From NCBI RefSeq assembly GCF_050296195.1, contig NZ_JBNKRB010000020.1: DNA of 64,000 nucleotides; one strand, written 5' to 3'. The position numbers and the translations under genes were made by a program. This document shows positions 45,560 through 53,285 of this stretch, one piece after another. A model generated the notes under the pieces. That model was not told where the DNA came from and did not search any database. It worked only from the letters and a program-made list of their open reading frames with translations. The stretch comes from Gynuella sp050296195. GTDB lineage: Bacteria; Pseudomonadota; Gammaproteobacteria; Pseudomonadales; Natronospirillaceae. Within the stretch, counting starts at the first letter, position 1; each line of letters opens with the position of its first letter.

Positions 45560-46954
45560 CTAATTTAAGATAATCGCTTGCGGTTTCTGGGACTCCAGGG
45601 CAGGCATTAACTGCCCGGGGCCAGCATTCAGATAAGACGGATCCAGCAAGACATAATCATTACCACTTAAACTGAGAGTATAGCCTTTGACCTGTTCATC
45701 CCTGTCCAGCACCGCCAGCGCCAGATGATTCGGAAAGCGTACCCCGATGATGGTTTCCGGAGCAATTGCTTTTAAGACACCTTTGAGGAAATAACTGCGA
45801 TCCTCACAGTCAGAATATGGGTAGAACAGCATTTCCTCAGCCAACAGATAATTTTCTCTGCCAAACTGTTGCTGATCAGTCTGATATGGGAAGCCCTGCT
45901 GCACCATTGCCAGCAAAAACCTCCAACGCTGCATGCCAGACATGTGTGCAACCAATGGCCGCAACTGCTGACTGACCGCCTGTTGCAATGAGTCAGGCCA
46001 AGGAGTATTGAGATAGTCCTGAAGCTGCAATTGCGGATAAACCTTGGCATGCTCCACCCTATAAACATTATAAGGTAATACCATATGCCACTGGCTCTGC
46101 TGGGCAGTAAACTCGATTTCCCGATCACGCCACTGATCTCCAAGATAAAGCTTGGGATGCATTTGCATGTTCAGCGGCTGCAAATCTGCAAAATCAGCAA
46201 ATTCCGGATACGTCTGAAGATGCAGCACCGCATTACCCTGAACACCAAAAATAAAGTATCGCTTTTGCCCTATCCGAATAAAAGGAACAGCCACAGGAGT
46301 CTGTAAACTATTATAACCGACATACCATATTCCCCGGCCTTCCATCAAACGCAAATCCAACCCCAACTGCACCCCCATAAACCATGTCCAGGCAGATCGA
46401 GCATTGGGCTGAACCAATACTTGTTGTGACAACTGATTGAGAAAAAACAGCATATCCCAATCATTCAGAAAGTTGGTCTGCTTGAACACCGACAGGGACC
46501 GCAACAACTCCGGTGTTACAGACTCAGCCATGGTTTTCCACCACCCTGATAAGTCTGCACGGCGGGATACTGGTTTTCTTAATGATGCTGGAATATCAAA
46601 CCCGGTATCCAGTCCATAAAATTGCATTTTCACAATATAGGGAGAGGGTTGTGGGGCTTCTGGCTGGGAAGGTTCAACAGGCCGAAAGTCAGGGGTCAGG
46701 AAGTGCTGCTGGGCCTTATTGGTGTCGGCTGGCAGGGCGGGTAGCTGATCCGGTTTGGGCAAGGCATCGGGCATAATGGTATCAGCATCTTTGTCAATCC
46801 AGTCCTGCGACAACCATTTGGCAAATTCAAGTTGTTGTTGGTCGACGTAATGGTTGAAAGCCTGCTGTTGCTGAGCCAGCCAGGCCCGATACTCCTGATT
46901 AGCCAGCGTCTGAACAGTGACCAGACTCAACAGGCATGCTAACAGTCTGATCAC
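45560..46954 (-). CDS. Exported papain/transglutaminase-like protein, operon gene 2
   Basis: 464-residue exported protein with a possible cysteine-type active site. Two stretches are proline- and glutamine-rich: the linker about residues 80-105 and PEAPQPSPYIVK. The C-terminal 90 residues hold YSDCEDRSYFL (Cys at about 383), FPNHLALAV (His at about 410) and VLLDPSYL (Asp at about 438), the Cys-His-Asp order and spacing of transglutaminase-like/papain-fold enzymes. The start is not settled: the GTG at 46954 follows GGCGGGG by seven bases and gives a signal peptide MIRLLACLLSLVTVQTLAN; an upstream GTG overlapping the previous stop would add six residues. The C-terminal domain could process or crosslink envelope proteins; that is inference. 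Confidence 0.7.
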   Translation of the reverse strand: MIRLLACLLSLVTVQTLANQEYRAWLAQQQQAFNHYVDQQQLEFAKWLSQDWIDKDADTIMPDALPKPDQLPALPADTNKAQQHFLTPDFRPVEPSQPEAPQPSPYIVKMQFYGLDTGFDIPASLRKPVSRRADLSGWWKTMAESVTPELLRSLSVFKQTNFLNDWDMLFFLNQLSQQVLVQPNARSAWTWFMGVQLGLDLRLMEGRGIWYVGYNSLQTPVAVPFIRIGQKRYFIFGVQGNAVLHLQTYPEFADFADLQPLNMQMHPKLYLGDQWRDREIEFTAQQSQWHMVLPYNVYRVEHAKVYPQLQLQDYLNTPWPDSLQQAVSQQLRPLVAHMSGMQRWRFLLAMVQQGFPYQTDQQQFGRENYLLAEEMLFYPYSDCEDRSYFLKGVLKAIAPETIIGVRFPNHLALAVLDRDEQVKGYTLSLSGNDYVLLDPSYLNAGPGQLMPALESQKPQAIILN

Positions 46955-46968
46955 AGGAACGCCCCGCC

Positions 46969-47571
46969 TCACTTGGTATTGGCAATTTCTGTAGCCAATT
47001 CATCAAAACCCTTCTGAGCTTTGAATTCCTGCCAAAGAGCTTCATCGTTGCCCATACTGGTCAACAATGCTTTTTGAGCGTTATAAGCGGTGTTTTTTTC
47101 ATCTATACCAACCAAAACATAAAGATAACCATTCGGACTGGTACGGTTACCAATGATACGGCTCCCCAGCAGGGTTTGATCTGTCACTACTTTGGACACA
47201 GATGTTCTGACCTGATCGACGGTCTCGCTATCTGCCACACCGGTCGATTCAACATACTGTTTGACCATATTCATGACATGTACTTCCATTTGTTGTGCCA
47301 ATCGAACTCTGGCAGCAGTGGCGGCCTGATCCTTCATGAAATCATAACCGGCCGCCGATGGGCTGGCGGAACCAACTGCTGAAACGGGATATTCAGATAC
47401 AGGTTCGTCACAGACCCATCCTGGGGCTGCAGCGTTAGGGGAATCAGGGAAAGTACAATCAGTAAAGTATTCTGCGGTCTGTTCAGTTTTTTGTTCTTGT
47501 TTCGAAGCACATCCATTGAACAAAACAAGCACCAGCAAAACAGGTGTTATAACCTTCATGGCATTAGACAT
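46969..47571 (-). CDS. LPP20-type lipoprotein (first copy), operon gene 1
   Basis: 200-residue predicted lipoprotein. The ATG at 47571, seven bases after GGAGA, gives MSNAMKVITPVLLVLVLFNGC, with a lipobox FNGC. It carries an LPP20-like domain: APGWVCDEPVSEYPVSAVGSASPSAAGYDFMKDQAATAARVRLAQQM, read in parts, then VHVMNMVKQYVESTG and a YLYVLVGIDEKN block. The second LPP20 copy closes the operon. It is the first gene of the five-gene unit; its promoter should lie in the 178 bases before it, after serA. Confidence 0.78.
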   Translation of the reverse strand: MSNAMKVITPVLLVLVLFNGCASKQEQKTEQTAEYFTDCTFPDSPNAAAPGWVCDEPVSEYPVSAVGSASPSAAGYDFMKDQAATAARVRLAQQMEVHVMNMVKQYVESTGVADSETVDQVRTSVSKVVTDQTLLGSRIIGNRTSPNGYLYVLVGIDEKNTAYNAQKALLTSMGNDEALWQEFKAQKGFDELATEIANTK

Positions 47572-47749
47572 AGCAATTTCTCCATTAAGCATGCAAATCA
47601 TATAAAGTGAGATGAATTTAACACTAATTCACCAATACTGAATGAGATCTGAACTGTAAGGAAGTGATAGAGGAATCGCAAATTCAGGAAAAATTCTGCG
47701 CCCGGCAGACTCGCTCAACGCACGCCTGCCAAGCACCAAAACTTCAGGA

Positions 47750-48979
47750 TCAGAACAATATTCTGGCTTTGATAGTTCCCTTAACATCACGGATCATCTG
47801 AAGCGCTTTTGGCCCACAATCCTGGTCAACATCAATCACCACATAGCCTACATTATTGCTGGTTTGCAGATACTGACCGCTGATATTGATGTTGTTTTCA
47901 GAGAAGATACGGTTGATCTCTGACATGACTCCCGGAACATTGTGGTGAATATGCAACAGACGGTGTTTACCCGCATGAGCCGGTAACGCAACCTCAGGAA
48001 AGTTCACAGCGGAAATAGAAGTGCCGTTATCTGAAAAGGTTATCAGCTTATCGGCAACTTCAACACCAATATTACGTTGCGCTTCGACCGTTGAACCGCC
48101 AATGTGCGGGGTTAGAATGACATTGTCCAACCCTCGTAGCGGTGACTTAAATTCATCATCGTTGGTTCTGGGCTCTACTGGAAACACATCGACAGCAGCG
48201 CCCAATAATCTATCCCGATCCAAAGCCTCCGCCAGCGCATCGATATCAACCACAGTACCACGGCTGGCATTAATGAAAATGGCGTTTTGCTTCATATGTG
48301 CAAACTGTTCGGCACCGATCATCCATTTTGTGGCAGCTGTTTCTGGAACATGCAGACTGATGACATCTGACACCTGTAACAGCTCTGGCAGACTGGCCAC
48401 CTGCTCAGCATTTCCCAATGGCAATTTAGTCACAACATCATAGAACTTCACCTTCATGCCCAGACCTTCTGCAAGGATACCGAACTGGGTACCAATATTG
48501 CCGTAGCCGATAATCCCCAGTACCTTACCTCTGGCTTCAAATGAGTTTTTGGCATTCTTAAGCCAGCCACCGTTATGACAGGAGGTGTTACGTTCAGGGA
48601 TACGGCGCAGCAGCAGAATAGCCTCTGCCAGAACCAGTTCCGCCACTGAGCGGGTATTGGAATAAGGGGCATTAAATACCACCACACCGGCTTCTGTGGC
48701 TGCAGCCAGATCCACCTGATTGGTACCAATACAAAAACAACCGACGGCCACCAGTTTCTCAGCGGCTTCGAAAACTCTGCGGGTCAATTGGGTGCGCGAG
48801 CGAATACCCACAAAATGAACATCTCTGATCTTCTCGACAAGAGCATCTTCTGACAAAGATCCGCTAAGGTATTCGATATTTGAATAACCGGCGGCTTCAA
48901 AAGTGTCCAATGCAGACTGATGCACGCCCTCTAGCAACAGAATACGAATTTTGCTTTTTTCAAGAGATTTATTGCTCAT
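47750..48979 (-). CDS. serA: D-3-phosphoglycerate dehydrogenase
   Basis: 409-residue NAD-dependent enzyme that starts serine synthesis from 3-phosphoglycerate. The Rossmann motif is LGIIGYGNIGTQFG near residue 160, with the NAD-binding aspartate in KFYDV. The catalytic residues appear in INASRGTVVD (Arg near 240), the DVFPVEPRTND block (Glu near 269) and TPHIGGSTVEA (His near 292). A C-terminal ACT domain, from RLLHIHHNVPGVMSEINRIFSEN to VIDVDQD, senses L-serine for feedback inhibition. The length and domain order match E. coli SerA. Confidence 0.96.
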   Translation of the reverse strand: MSNKSLEKSKIRILLLEGVHQSALDTFEAAGYSNIEYLSGSLSEDALVEKIRDVHFVGIRSRTQLTRRVFEAAEKLVAVGCFCIGTNQVDLAAATEAGVVVFNAPYSNTRSVAELVLAEAILLLRRIPERNTSCHNGGWLKNAKNSFEARGKVLGIIGYGNIGTQFGILAEGLGMKVKFYDVVTKLPLGNAEQVASLPELLQVSDVISLHVPETAATKWMIGAEQFAHMKQNAIFINASRGTVVDIDALAEALDRDRLLGAAVDVFPVEPRTNDDEFKSPLRGLDNVILTPHIGGSTVEAQRNIGVEVADKLITFSDNGTSISAVNFPEVALPAHAGKHRLLHIHHNVPGVMSEINRIFSENNINISGQYLQTSNNVGYVVIDVDQDCGPKALQMIRDVKGTIKARILF

Positions 48980-49117
48980 AACGACCAGTTTCCAAGCAGG
49001 AGGTGAATGAAGGGCGCGAATATTAGCATAACTGCCAGACAGGAAGGATATGAATTATTACCATGAAATCATGAAGAATTTGCATAGCCGGGCGTTTGAT
49101 TCGACCGGCGAAGAAGT

Positions 49118-50353
49118 TCAGATACTGAGAATATGGGAGTCTGACAGTAAAGAGCTTTTATCCGGATAGCTCTTCTGTGCACCGCTGGAGAGTTCGACCA
49201 CAATAAAGTCAGACTGACGATCAGGCGCCATGAGCAAAGACAGATCATCCGGCACGATACCTGTCTCTGGCCGAACGTCACATATGACAATATCCGGATG
49301 GACCTGAGTGATGATTTCGTTACATTCCTCCTGATCAGACGAAGTAATGATAATGGACTTGGAGGTGAGCACCTTGCCGATGGACTTAATGGTTTCAGGT
49401 TCACGCGAGACAATCAGCGTGGTTTTCATTTTGTTACTCTGTTCAATAACAGCCTGAGCCCGTCCACGATTCTTAGCTTTGTACAGTTGTTCATCCGCTA
49501 TTTTTATACAATCCTGTAACTCCACAAGATTGCGGTCAGGCACAATGACACAAACACCAATACTCAGCGTGACATGATCACTGACCGCAGAATACTCATG
49601 GGGAATAGCCGCCTGATCGATTGCTGCCATTATCTCATCGGCAATCATCTGTGCGCCGTTGGCATCACAGTCCTGCAACATAATGATAAACTCTTCGCCA
49701 CCAAAGCGTGCAACCAGATCGGTATTCCGTCGGACGATTGACTTCAGCACTCTGGAAACCTGTTGAAGACAACTGTCTCCCTGCAAGTGACCATAATTGT
49801 CGTTGTAAACTTTAAACTGATCGATATCCATCATCATGATCGCCACAGACAATGCCATACGCCGGGCTGTCTCAAACTGATCAACTGCACGCAGATTAAA
49901 GTAACGCCGATTGGACAGACCTGTCAGTGGATCTGTTTCGCTTTGTTCTGATAATTTACGATTTAATTCATGGAGATTGGCCTGCATGTCAGCAATGCGT
50001 TGCATGGCAATAATTTTAGCCTGCAACAAGGTCTGGCTGACTGGCTTAACCAGATAATCATCGCCACCGGCATCAATCGCCTTAAGCACGCTGTCATCAC
50101 TGGAGTTACCCGTCACGAATATGATGGGAACCCAATGATCACACAACGCTTCGCGAAATAGCATAGTAGTTTCATAACCATCCAAGCCTGGCAATTCAAT
50201 ATCCATGATAATCATATCAATGGACAGAGAACCTACCATCTGCAAAGCCTCTTCTCCTGACTTCGCAAAAACAGCGCTATGTCCTAATGAAGCGATCATA
50301 GTCTTCATACCGGCTCTTAACGTAGAGCTGTCTTCAACAACTAATATCTGCAT
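49118..50353 (-). CDS. REC-GGDEF response regulator with a degenerate second receiver
   Basis: 411-residue soluble protein. An N-terminal receiver (1-120) has acidic E7/D8, phosphoacceptor D51 and K103. A GGDEF domain (about 138-300) has GGEEF at 218-222, so diguanylate cyclase activity is likely, and the inhibitory I-site RNTD at 209-212 lies at the standard five-residue distance. A further C-terminal segment (309-411) resembles a receiver: TTLIVSREPETIK, then VHPDIVICDVRP with D359, but it lacks the acid pair that binds magnesium and ends early, so it is probably unphosphorylatable. c-di-GMP would be its product. No histidine kinase is nearby. Confidence 0.92.
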   Translation of the reverse strand: MQILVVEDSSTLRAGMKTMIASLGHSAVFAKSGEEALQMVGSLSIDMIIMDIELPGLDGYETTMLFREALCDHWVPIIFVTGNSSDDSVLKAIDAGGDDYLVKPVSQTLLQAKIIAMQRIADMQANLHELNRKLSEQSETDPLTGLSNRRYFNLRAVDQFETARRMALSVAIMMMDIDQFKVYNDNYGHLQGDSCLQQVSRVLKSIVRRNTDLVARFGGEEFIIMLQDCDANGAQMIADEIMAAIDQAAIPHEYSAVSDHVTLSIGVCVIVPDRNLVELQDCIKIADEQLYKAKNRGRAQAVIEQSNKMKTTLIVSREPETIKSIGKVLTSKSIIITSSDQEECNEIITQVHPDIVICDVRPETGIVPDDLSLLMAPDRQSDFIVVELSSGAQKSYPDKSSLLSDSHILSI

Positions 50354-50539
50354 AGGTCAGGTAAAAAAAATCCATATAATTCCTTTAACTGTCCGCCTCG
50401 AAACCCAAAAAAAATTACCAGGCAGGTTATTGTTAACCTTAGCATTGAAATTCAAAAAAATCCGACAACTACCCTGCAATTATTTAATTATTAACCCGAC
50501 AACCAAATGCTCCGTTACAGCTTGACGGTTAGCAGGAGA

Positions 50540-50560
50540 GCCCAATGCTCACCATTGGGC
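50540..50560. terminator. Stem-loop after the LysR gene
   Basis: GCCCAATG (50540-50547), a five-base loop CTCAC and CATTGGGC (50553-50560) form a perfect eight-base stem beyond the stop of the LysR gene (50602). A following T tract is short (TCTCC on the minus strand), so it may terminate that transcript only partly. Confidence 0.5.
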
Positions 50561-50601
50561 CAGGGGATCAGCGCTTATGCAAAACTTGTTGTCACAAGAA
50601 A

Positions 50602-51489
50602 TTATGACCCGGTATGCTGGCGACACAGTTTCAGCCACTCATGCATTCCGGCACTCATATACTTTTGTTTATGCCAGACAAAATAAAAACGTCGGTAAAA
50701 GTCATATCCCTCAAGCCAGAGAGGCACCAGACTTTTACGTTTGAACGCTTCCACCAGAGTGATTTTCGACAGACAGCTAATACCCAAACCTGCCTCCACA
50801 GCCCTCTTGATCGCTTCAGTGTGCTGCAGCTCAAGACAGATATTCAAACCAGGAAAAACATCCTGAAGACAACGCTCAAACGTCTGTCGAGTGCCTGACC
50901 CGGGCTCCCGCATAATCCAGTCAGCTGTCAGCACATCCTGCATGTTGAGCTGAGGTCTACTGGCCAGCGGGTGATCCGGCGCACAAAATATCTGCAGGTG
51001 ATCTCCCGTCCATGGACTAACTTCCAGCTCTGGATGGCTGACCTCCCCTTCTATCAACCCCAGATCAATCTCATACTGCAACACTTTATCAACAACCAGA
51101 CGGGTATTGGCAACGTCCAGGGAAACTCTGGTACCGGAATGCATTTCCATATACTTAGCCATCAACGATACGGCAATGTAGTTGCCAAGGGTCAGGGTTG
51201 CGCCGATTCTGAGGTTTCCCGGTCGGTTGTGTCCCTCCAGAAATTGATCCATTTCTGCGGCATTTGCGAGCAGCGCTTCTGCCTGCGGTCGTAAAAGTTC
51301 TCCAAATTCATTTAGCTTCAATCGCTTGCCAATGCGATCAAACAGTAAAACGGAATACTGTCGCTCCAAATCCTTCAAAGCGCCGGATGCCGCAGATTGA
51401 GACATAGAAAGGCTCTCTGCGGCCCTAGTGATGTTTTGATAACGGGCTGCAGCCGTAAATACCTGGAGTTGTCGTAACGAAAATTTCAT
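50602..51489 (-). CDS. LysR family regulator, FinR-like
   Basis: 295-residue LysR-type regulator. The winged-helix part has SLRQLQVFTAAARYQNITRAAESLSMSQSAASGALKDLE, read in parts, with the recognition helix around MSQSAASGALKDLE. The effector domain includes LRIGATLTLGNYI and ADWIMREPGSGTRQTFE. It is divergent from the ferredoxin-NADP reductase gene, which is the arrangement of finR and fpr in Pseudomonas putida, where FinR activates fpr under oxidative stress. A CysB/CbbR-like LysR with another function is possible, so no symbol is given. Confidence 0.82.
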   Translation of the reverse strand: MKFSLRQLQVFTAAARYQNITRAAESLSMSQSAASGALKDLERQYSVLLFDRIGKRLKLNEFGELLRPQAEALLANAAEMDQFLEGHNRPGNLRIGATLTLGNYIAVSLMAKYMEMHSGTRVSLDVANTRLVVDKVLQYEIDLGLIEGEVSHPELEVSPWTGDHLQIFCAPDHPLASRPQLNMQDVLTADWIMREPGSGTRQTFERCLQDVFPGLNICLELQHTEAIKRAVEAGLGISCLSKITLVEAFKRKSLVPLWLEGYDFYRRFYFVWHKQKYMSAGMHEWLKLCRQHTGS

Positions 51490-51537
51490 GTCAATAATCT
51501 GTTTTTCCGATATATATTATCAATATTACTTATTTTT

Positions 51538-51587
51538 CCCATATAAAGTTTTCATATATAGTGCGGTGAATTTCTAACATATATGGG
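51538..51587. promoter_or_regulatory. Inverted repeat in the LysR/fpr divergent promoter
   Basis: CCCATATA (51538-51545) and TATATGGG (51580-51587) form a perfect eight-base inverted repeat in the 107-base gap between the LysR and fpr starts. It lies just ahead of the fpr ATG, and a LysR-type operator is the natural reading, but no binding data support it. Confidence 0.4.
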
Positions 51588-51596
51588 TATTAGACA

Positions 51597-52370
51597 ATGG
51601 CAAAAATGGTTCAGGAAACGGTTACCCATGTGCATCACTGGAACGAAACGCTGTTCAGCTTTCGCACTACCCGTGGTGATTCACTCCGTTTTGAAAATGG
51701 TCATTTTGTGATGATTGGGCTGGAAGTTGAAAGTCGTCCACTTATGCGTGCGTACAGCATCGCTAGTCCAAATTATCTGGAAGAACTGGAATTTTTCAGC
51801 ATTAAAGTCCCTGATGGTCCACTGACTTCACGACTCCAGAAAATCAAAGTCGGAGATTCGGTTCTGGTTGGCACCAAACCAACCGGCACCCTGATCAATG
51901 GGAATCTGTTACCAGGCAAACACCTGTATTTGATAGCAACCGGAACAGGCCTTGCACCTTTCATGAGCATTATCCAGGATCTGGAGGTGCTGGAAAGTTA
52001 CGACAAGGTTATTTTGACTCATGGCGTCCGGTACACCTCTGAGTTGGCATATACGGACTTTTTGACCAAAGAGTTGCCTGAGCATGAGTATCTTGGTGAA
52101 CTGGTACGAGAAAAACTGATCTACTACCCTACGGTCACTCGTGAGCCATTCAAAAACCAGGGGCGATTGACAGACCTGATGACCAGCGGAAAACTATTTG
52201 CTGATATCGGTTTGCCCGAACCCACCGTTGCAGATGACCGCTTCATGATTTGTGGAAGCCCATCCATGCTGAAAGACACAGTGAAAATTCTGGAAGACAG
52301 AGGCTTCTCAGAAGCCAAGCAGGGAAATCAGGCAGAATATGTCATTGAACGCGCATTTGTAGAACAGTAA
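51597..52370 (+). CDS. fpr: Ferredoxin--NADP+ reductase
   Basis: 257-residue FAD flavoprotein exchanging electrons between NADPH and ferredoxin or flavodoxin. The FAD-binding RAYSIASPN is near residue 51, followed by FSIKVPDGPLTSRLQ, the NADPH-binding GTGLAPF near 116, CGSPSML near 221, and the C-terminal ERAFVEQ. The C terminus is longer than the usual bacterial aromatic-ending form. The ATG at 51597 follows AGACA and a weak site. It is divergent from a FinR-like regulator, which supports oxidative-stress control. Confidence 0.93.
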   Translation: MAKMVQETVTHVHHWNETLFSFRTTRGDSLRFENGHFVMIGLEVESRPLMRAYSIASPNYLEELEFFSIKVPDGPLTSRLQKIKVGDSVLVGTKPTGTLINGNLLPGKHLYLIATGTGLAPFMSIIQDLEVLESYDKVILTHGVRYTSELAYTDFLTKELPEHEYLGELVREKLIYYPTVTREPFKNQGRLTDLMTSGKLFADIGLPEPTVADDRFMICGSPSMLKDTVKILEDRGFSEAKQGNQAEYVIERAFVEQ

Positions 52371-52380
52371 TTACCATCCC

Positions 52381-52417
52381 TGGTCAATGCAGAGACGAAT
52401 CAGCTCTGCATTGACCA
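52381..52417. repeat. Fourteen-base perfect stem-loop at the fpr/potC convergent junction
   Basis: TGGTCAATGCAGAG (52381-52394) and CTCTGCATTGACCA (52404-52417) form an exact stem with a nine-base loop, 10 bases after the fpr stop and 6 bases before the potC stop. No T tract is present on either strand, so it is a structured 3' end rather than a classic intrinsic terminator. Confidence 0.6.
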
Positions 52418-52423
52418 AACATC

Positions 52424-53275
52424 TTATACCTGCCCACCTCGAATTCTCTGCCCTCGGGCGCGCAAATATTCCATAGTGAACAGTAAAAGTGCAGAAACCA
52501 CCACCAACAACGTGGCAACAGCCAGGATGGTTGGGTTTATCTGCTCACGCAAACCGGAAAACATTTGTCTGGGTATCGTAGTCTGCTGAGGTCCGGCCAT
52601 AAATAACACAACAACCACTTCATCAAACGATGTCACAAATGCAAACAGTGCCCCTGAAATGACTCCAGGACGAATCAACGGCATAATCACTTTAACGAAA
52701 GTATAGAGCGGTTTTGCTCCCATCCCCATCGACGCATTCACCAGCGAATAATCGAATCCAGCGAGTGCGGCATTAACAGTGACCACTACAAATGGCGTAC
52801 CCAATGCCGCATGGGCGATGATGATTCCCAAATGGCTACCTGCAAGTCCAAACTTACTGTAGAAGAAAAACATCCCGGCAGCCGTAATAATTACCGGTAC
52901 AATCATCGGTGATAGTAAAACGGCCATAATGAGACGCTGATACGGCATTTTGGGGTTGGTCAATCCAACCGACGCACAGGTTCCTAACACGGTAGCAATC
53001 AACGCCGCTGAAATTCCGATGTAGAAACTGTTTTTAATTGCCATCAGCCATTTTTCATCATGAAGAATTTCGGCATACCAGCGCATGGAATAAGCGTCCG
53101 GGTGCAGTGACAGCATCTCTTTAGTAAAAGTGAAATATGGTTCAGCATTAAATGATAATGGAATCACGACCAGAATCGGCAGCATGAGAAACATCAATAC
53201 CAGCCAAGCTGTCAACTTAAGTCCATTGACACCGAGTTTGTGCCAGATCGTATAGTATTTAGGATAATTTGCCAT
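52424..53275 (-). CDS. potC: Polyamine-type ABC transporter permease, PotC-like
   Basis: 283-residue inner-membrane permease with six hydrophobic segments. The ATPase-contact loop is ASMGMGAKPLYTFVKVIMPLIRPG, which is the standard EAA loop of this family, with YTFVKVIMPLI near residue 185. The first helix (LVLMFLMLPILVVIPLSF) and the block SMRWYAEIL are typical of PotC-type permeases for spermidine/putrescine. The ATG at 53275 follows GAGG by eight bases and lies ten bases after the potB stop. Substrate by family only. Confidence 0.85.
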   Translation of the reverse strand: MANYPKYYTIWHKLGVNGLKLTAWLVLMFLMLPILVVIPLSFNAEPYFTFTKEMLSLHPDAYSMRWYAEILHDEKWLMAIKNSFYIGISAALIATVLGTCASVGLTNPKMPYQRLIMAVLLSPMIVPVIITAAGMFFFYSKFGLAGSHLGIIIAHAALGTPFVVVTVNAALAGFDYSLVNASMGMGAKPLYTFVKVIMPLIRPGVISGALFAFVTSFDEVVVVLFMAGPQQTTIPRQMFSGLREQINPTILAVATLLVVVSALLLFTMEYLRARGQRIRGGQV

Positions 53276-53285
53276 ACGCTATACC

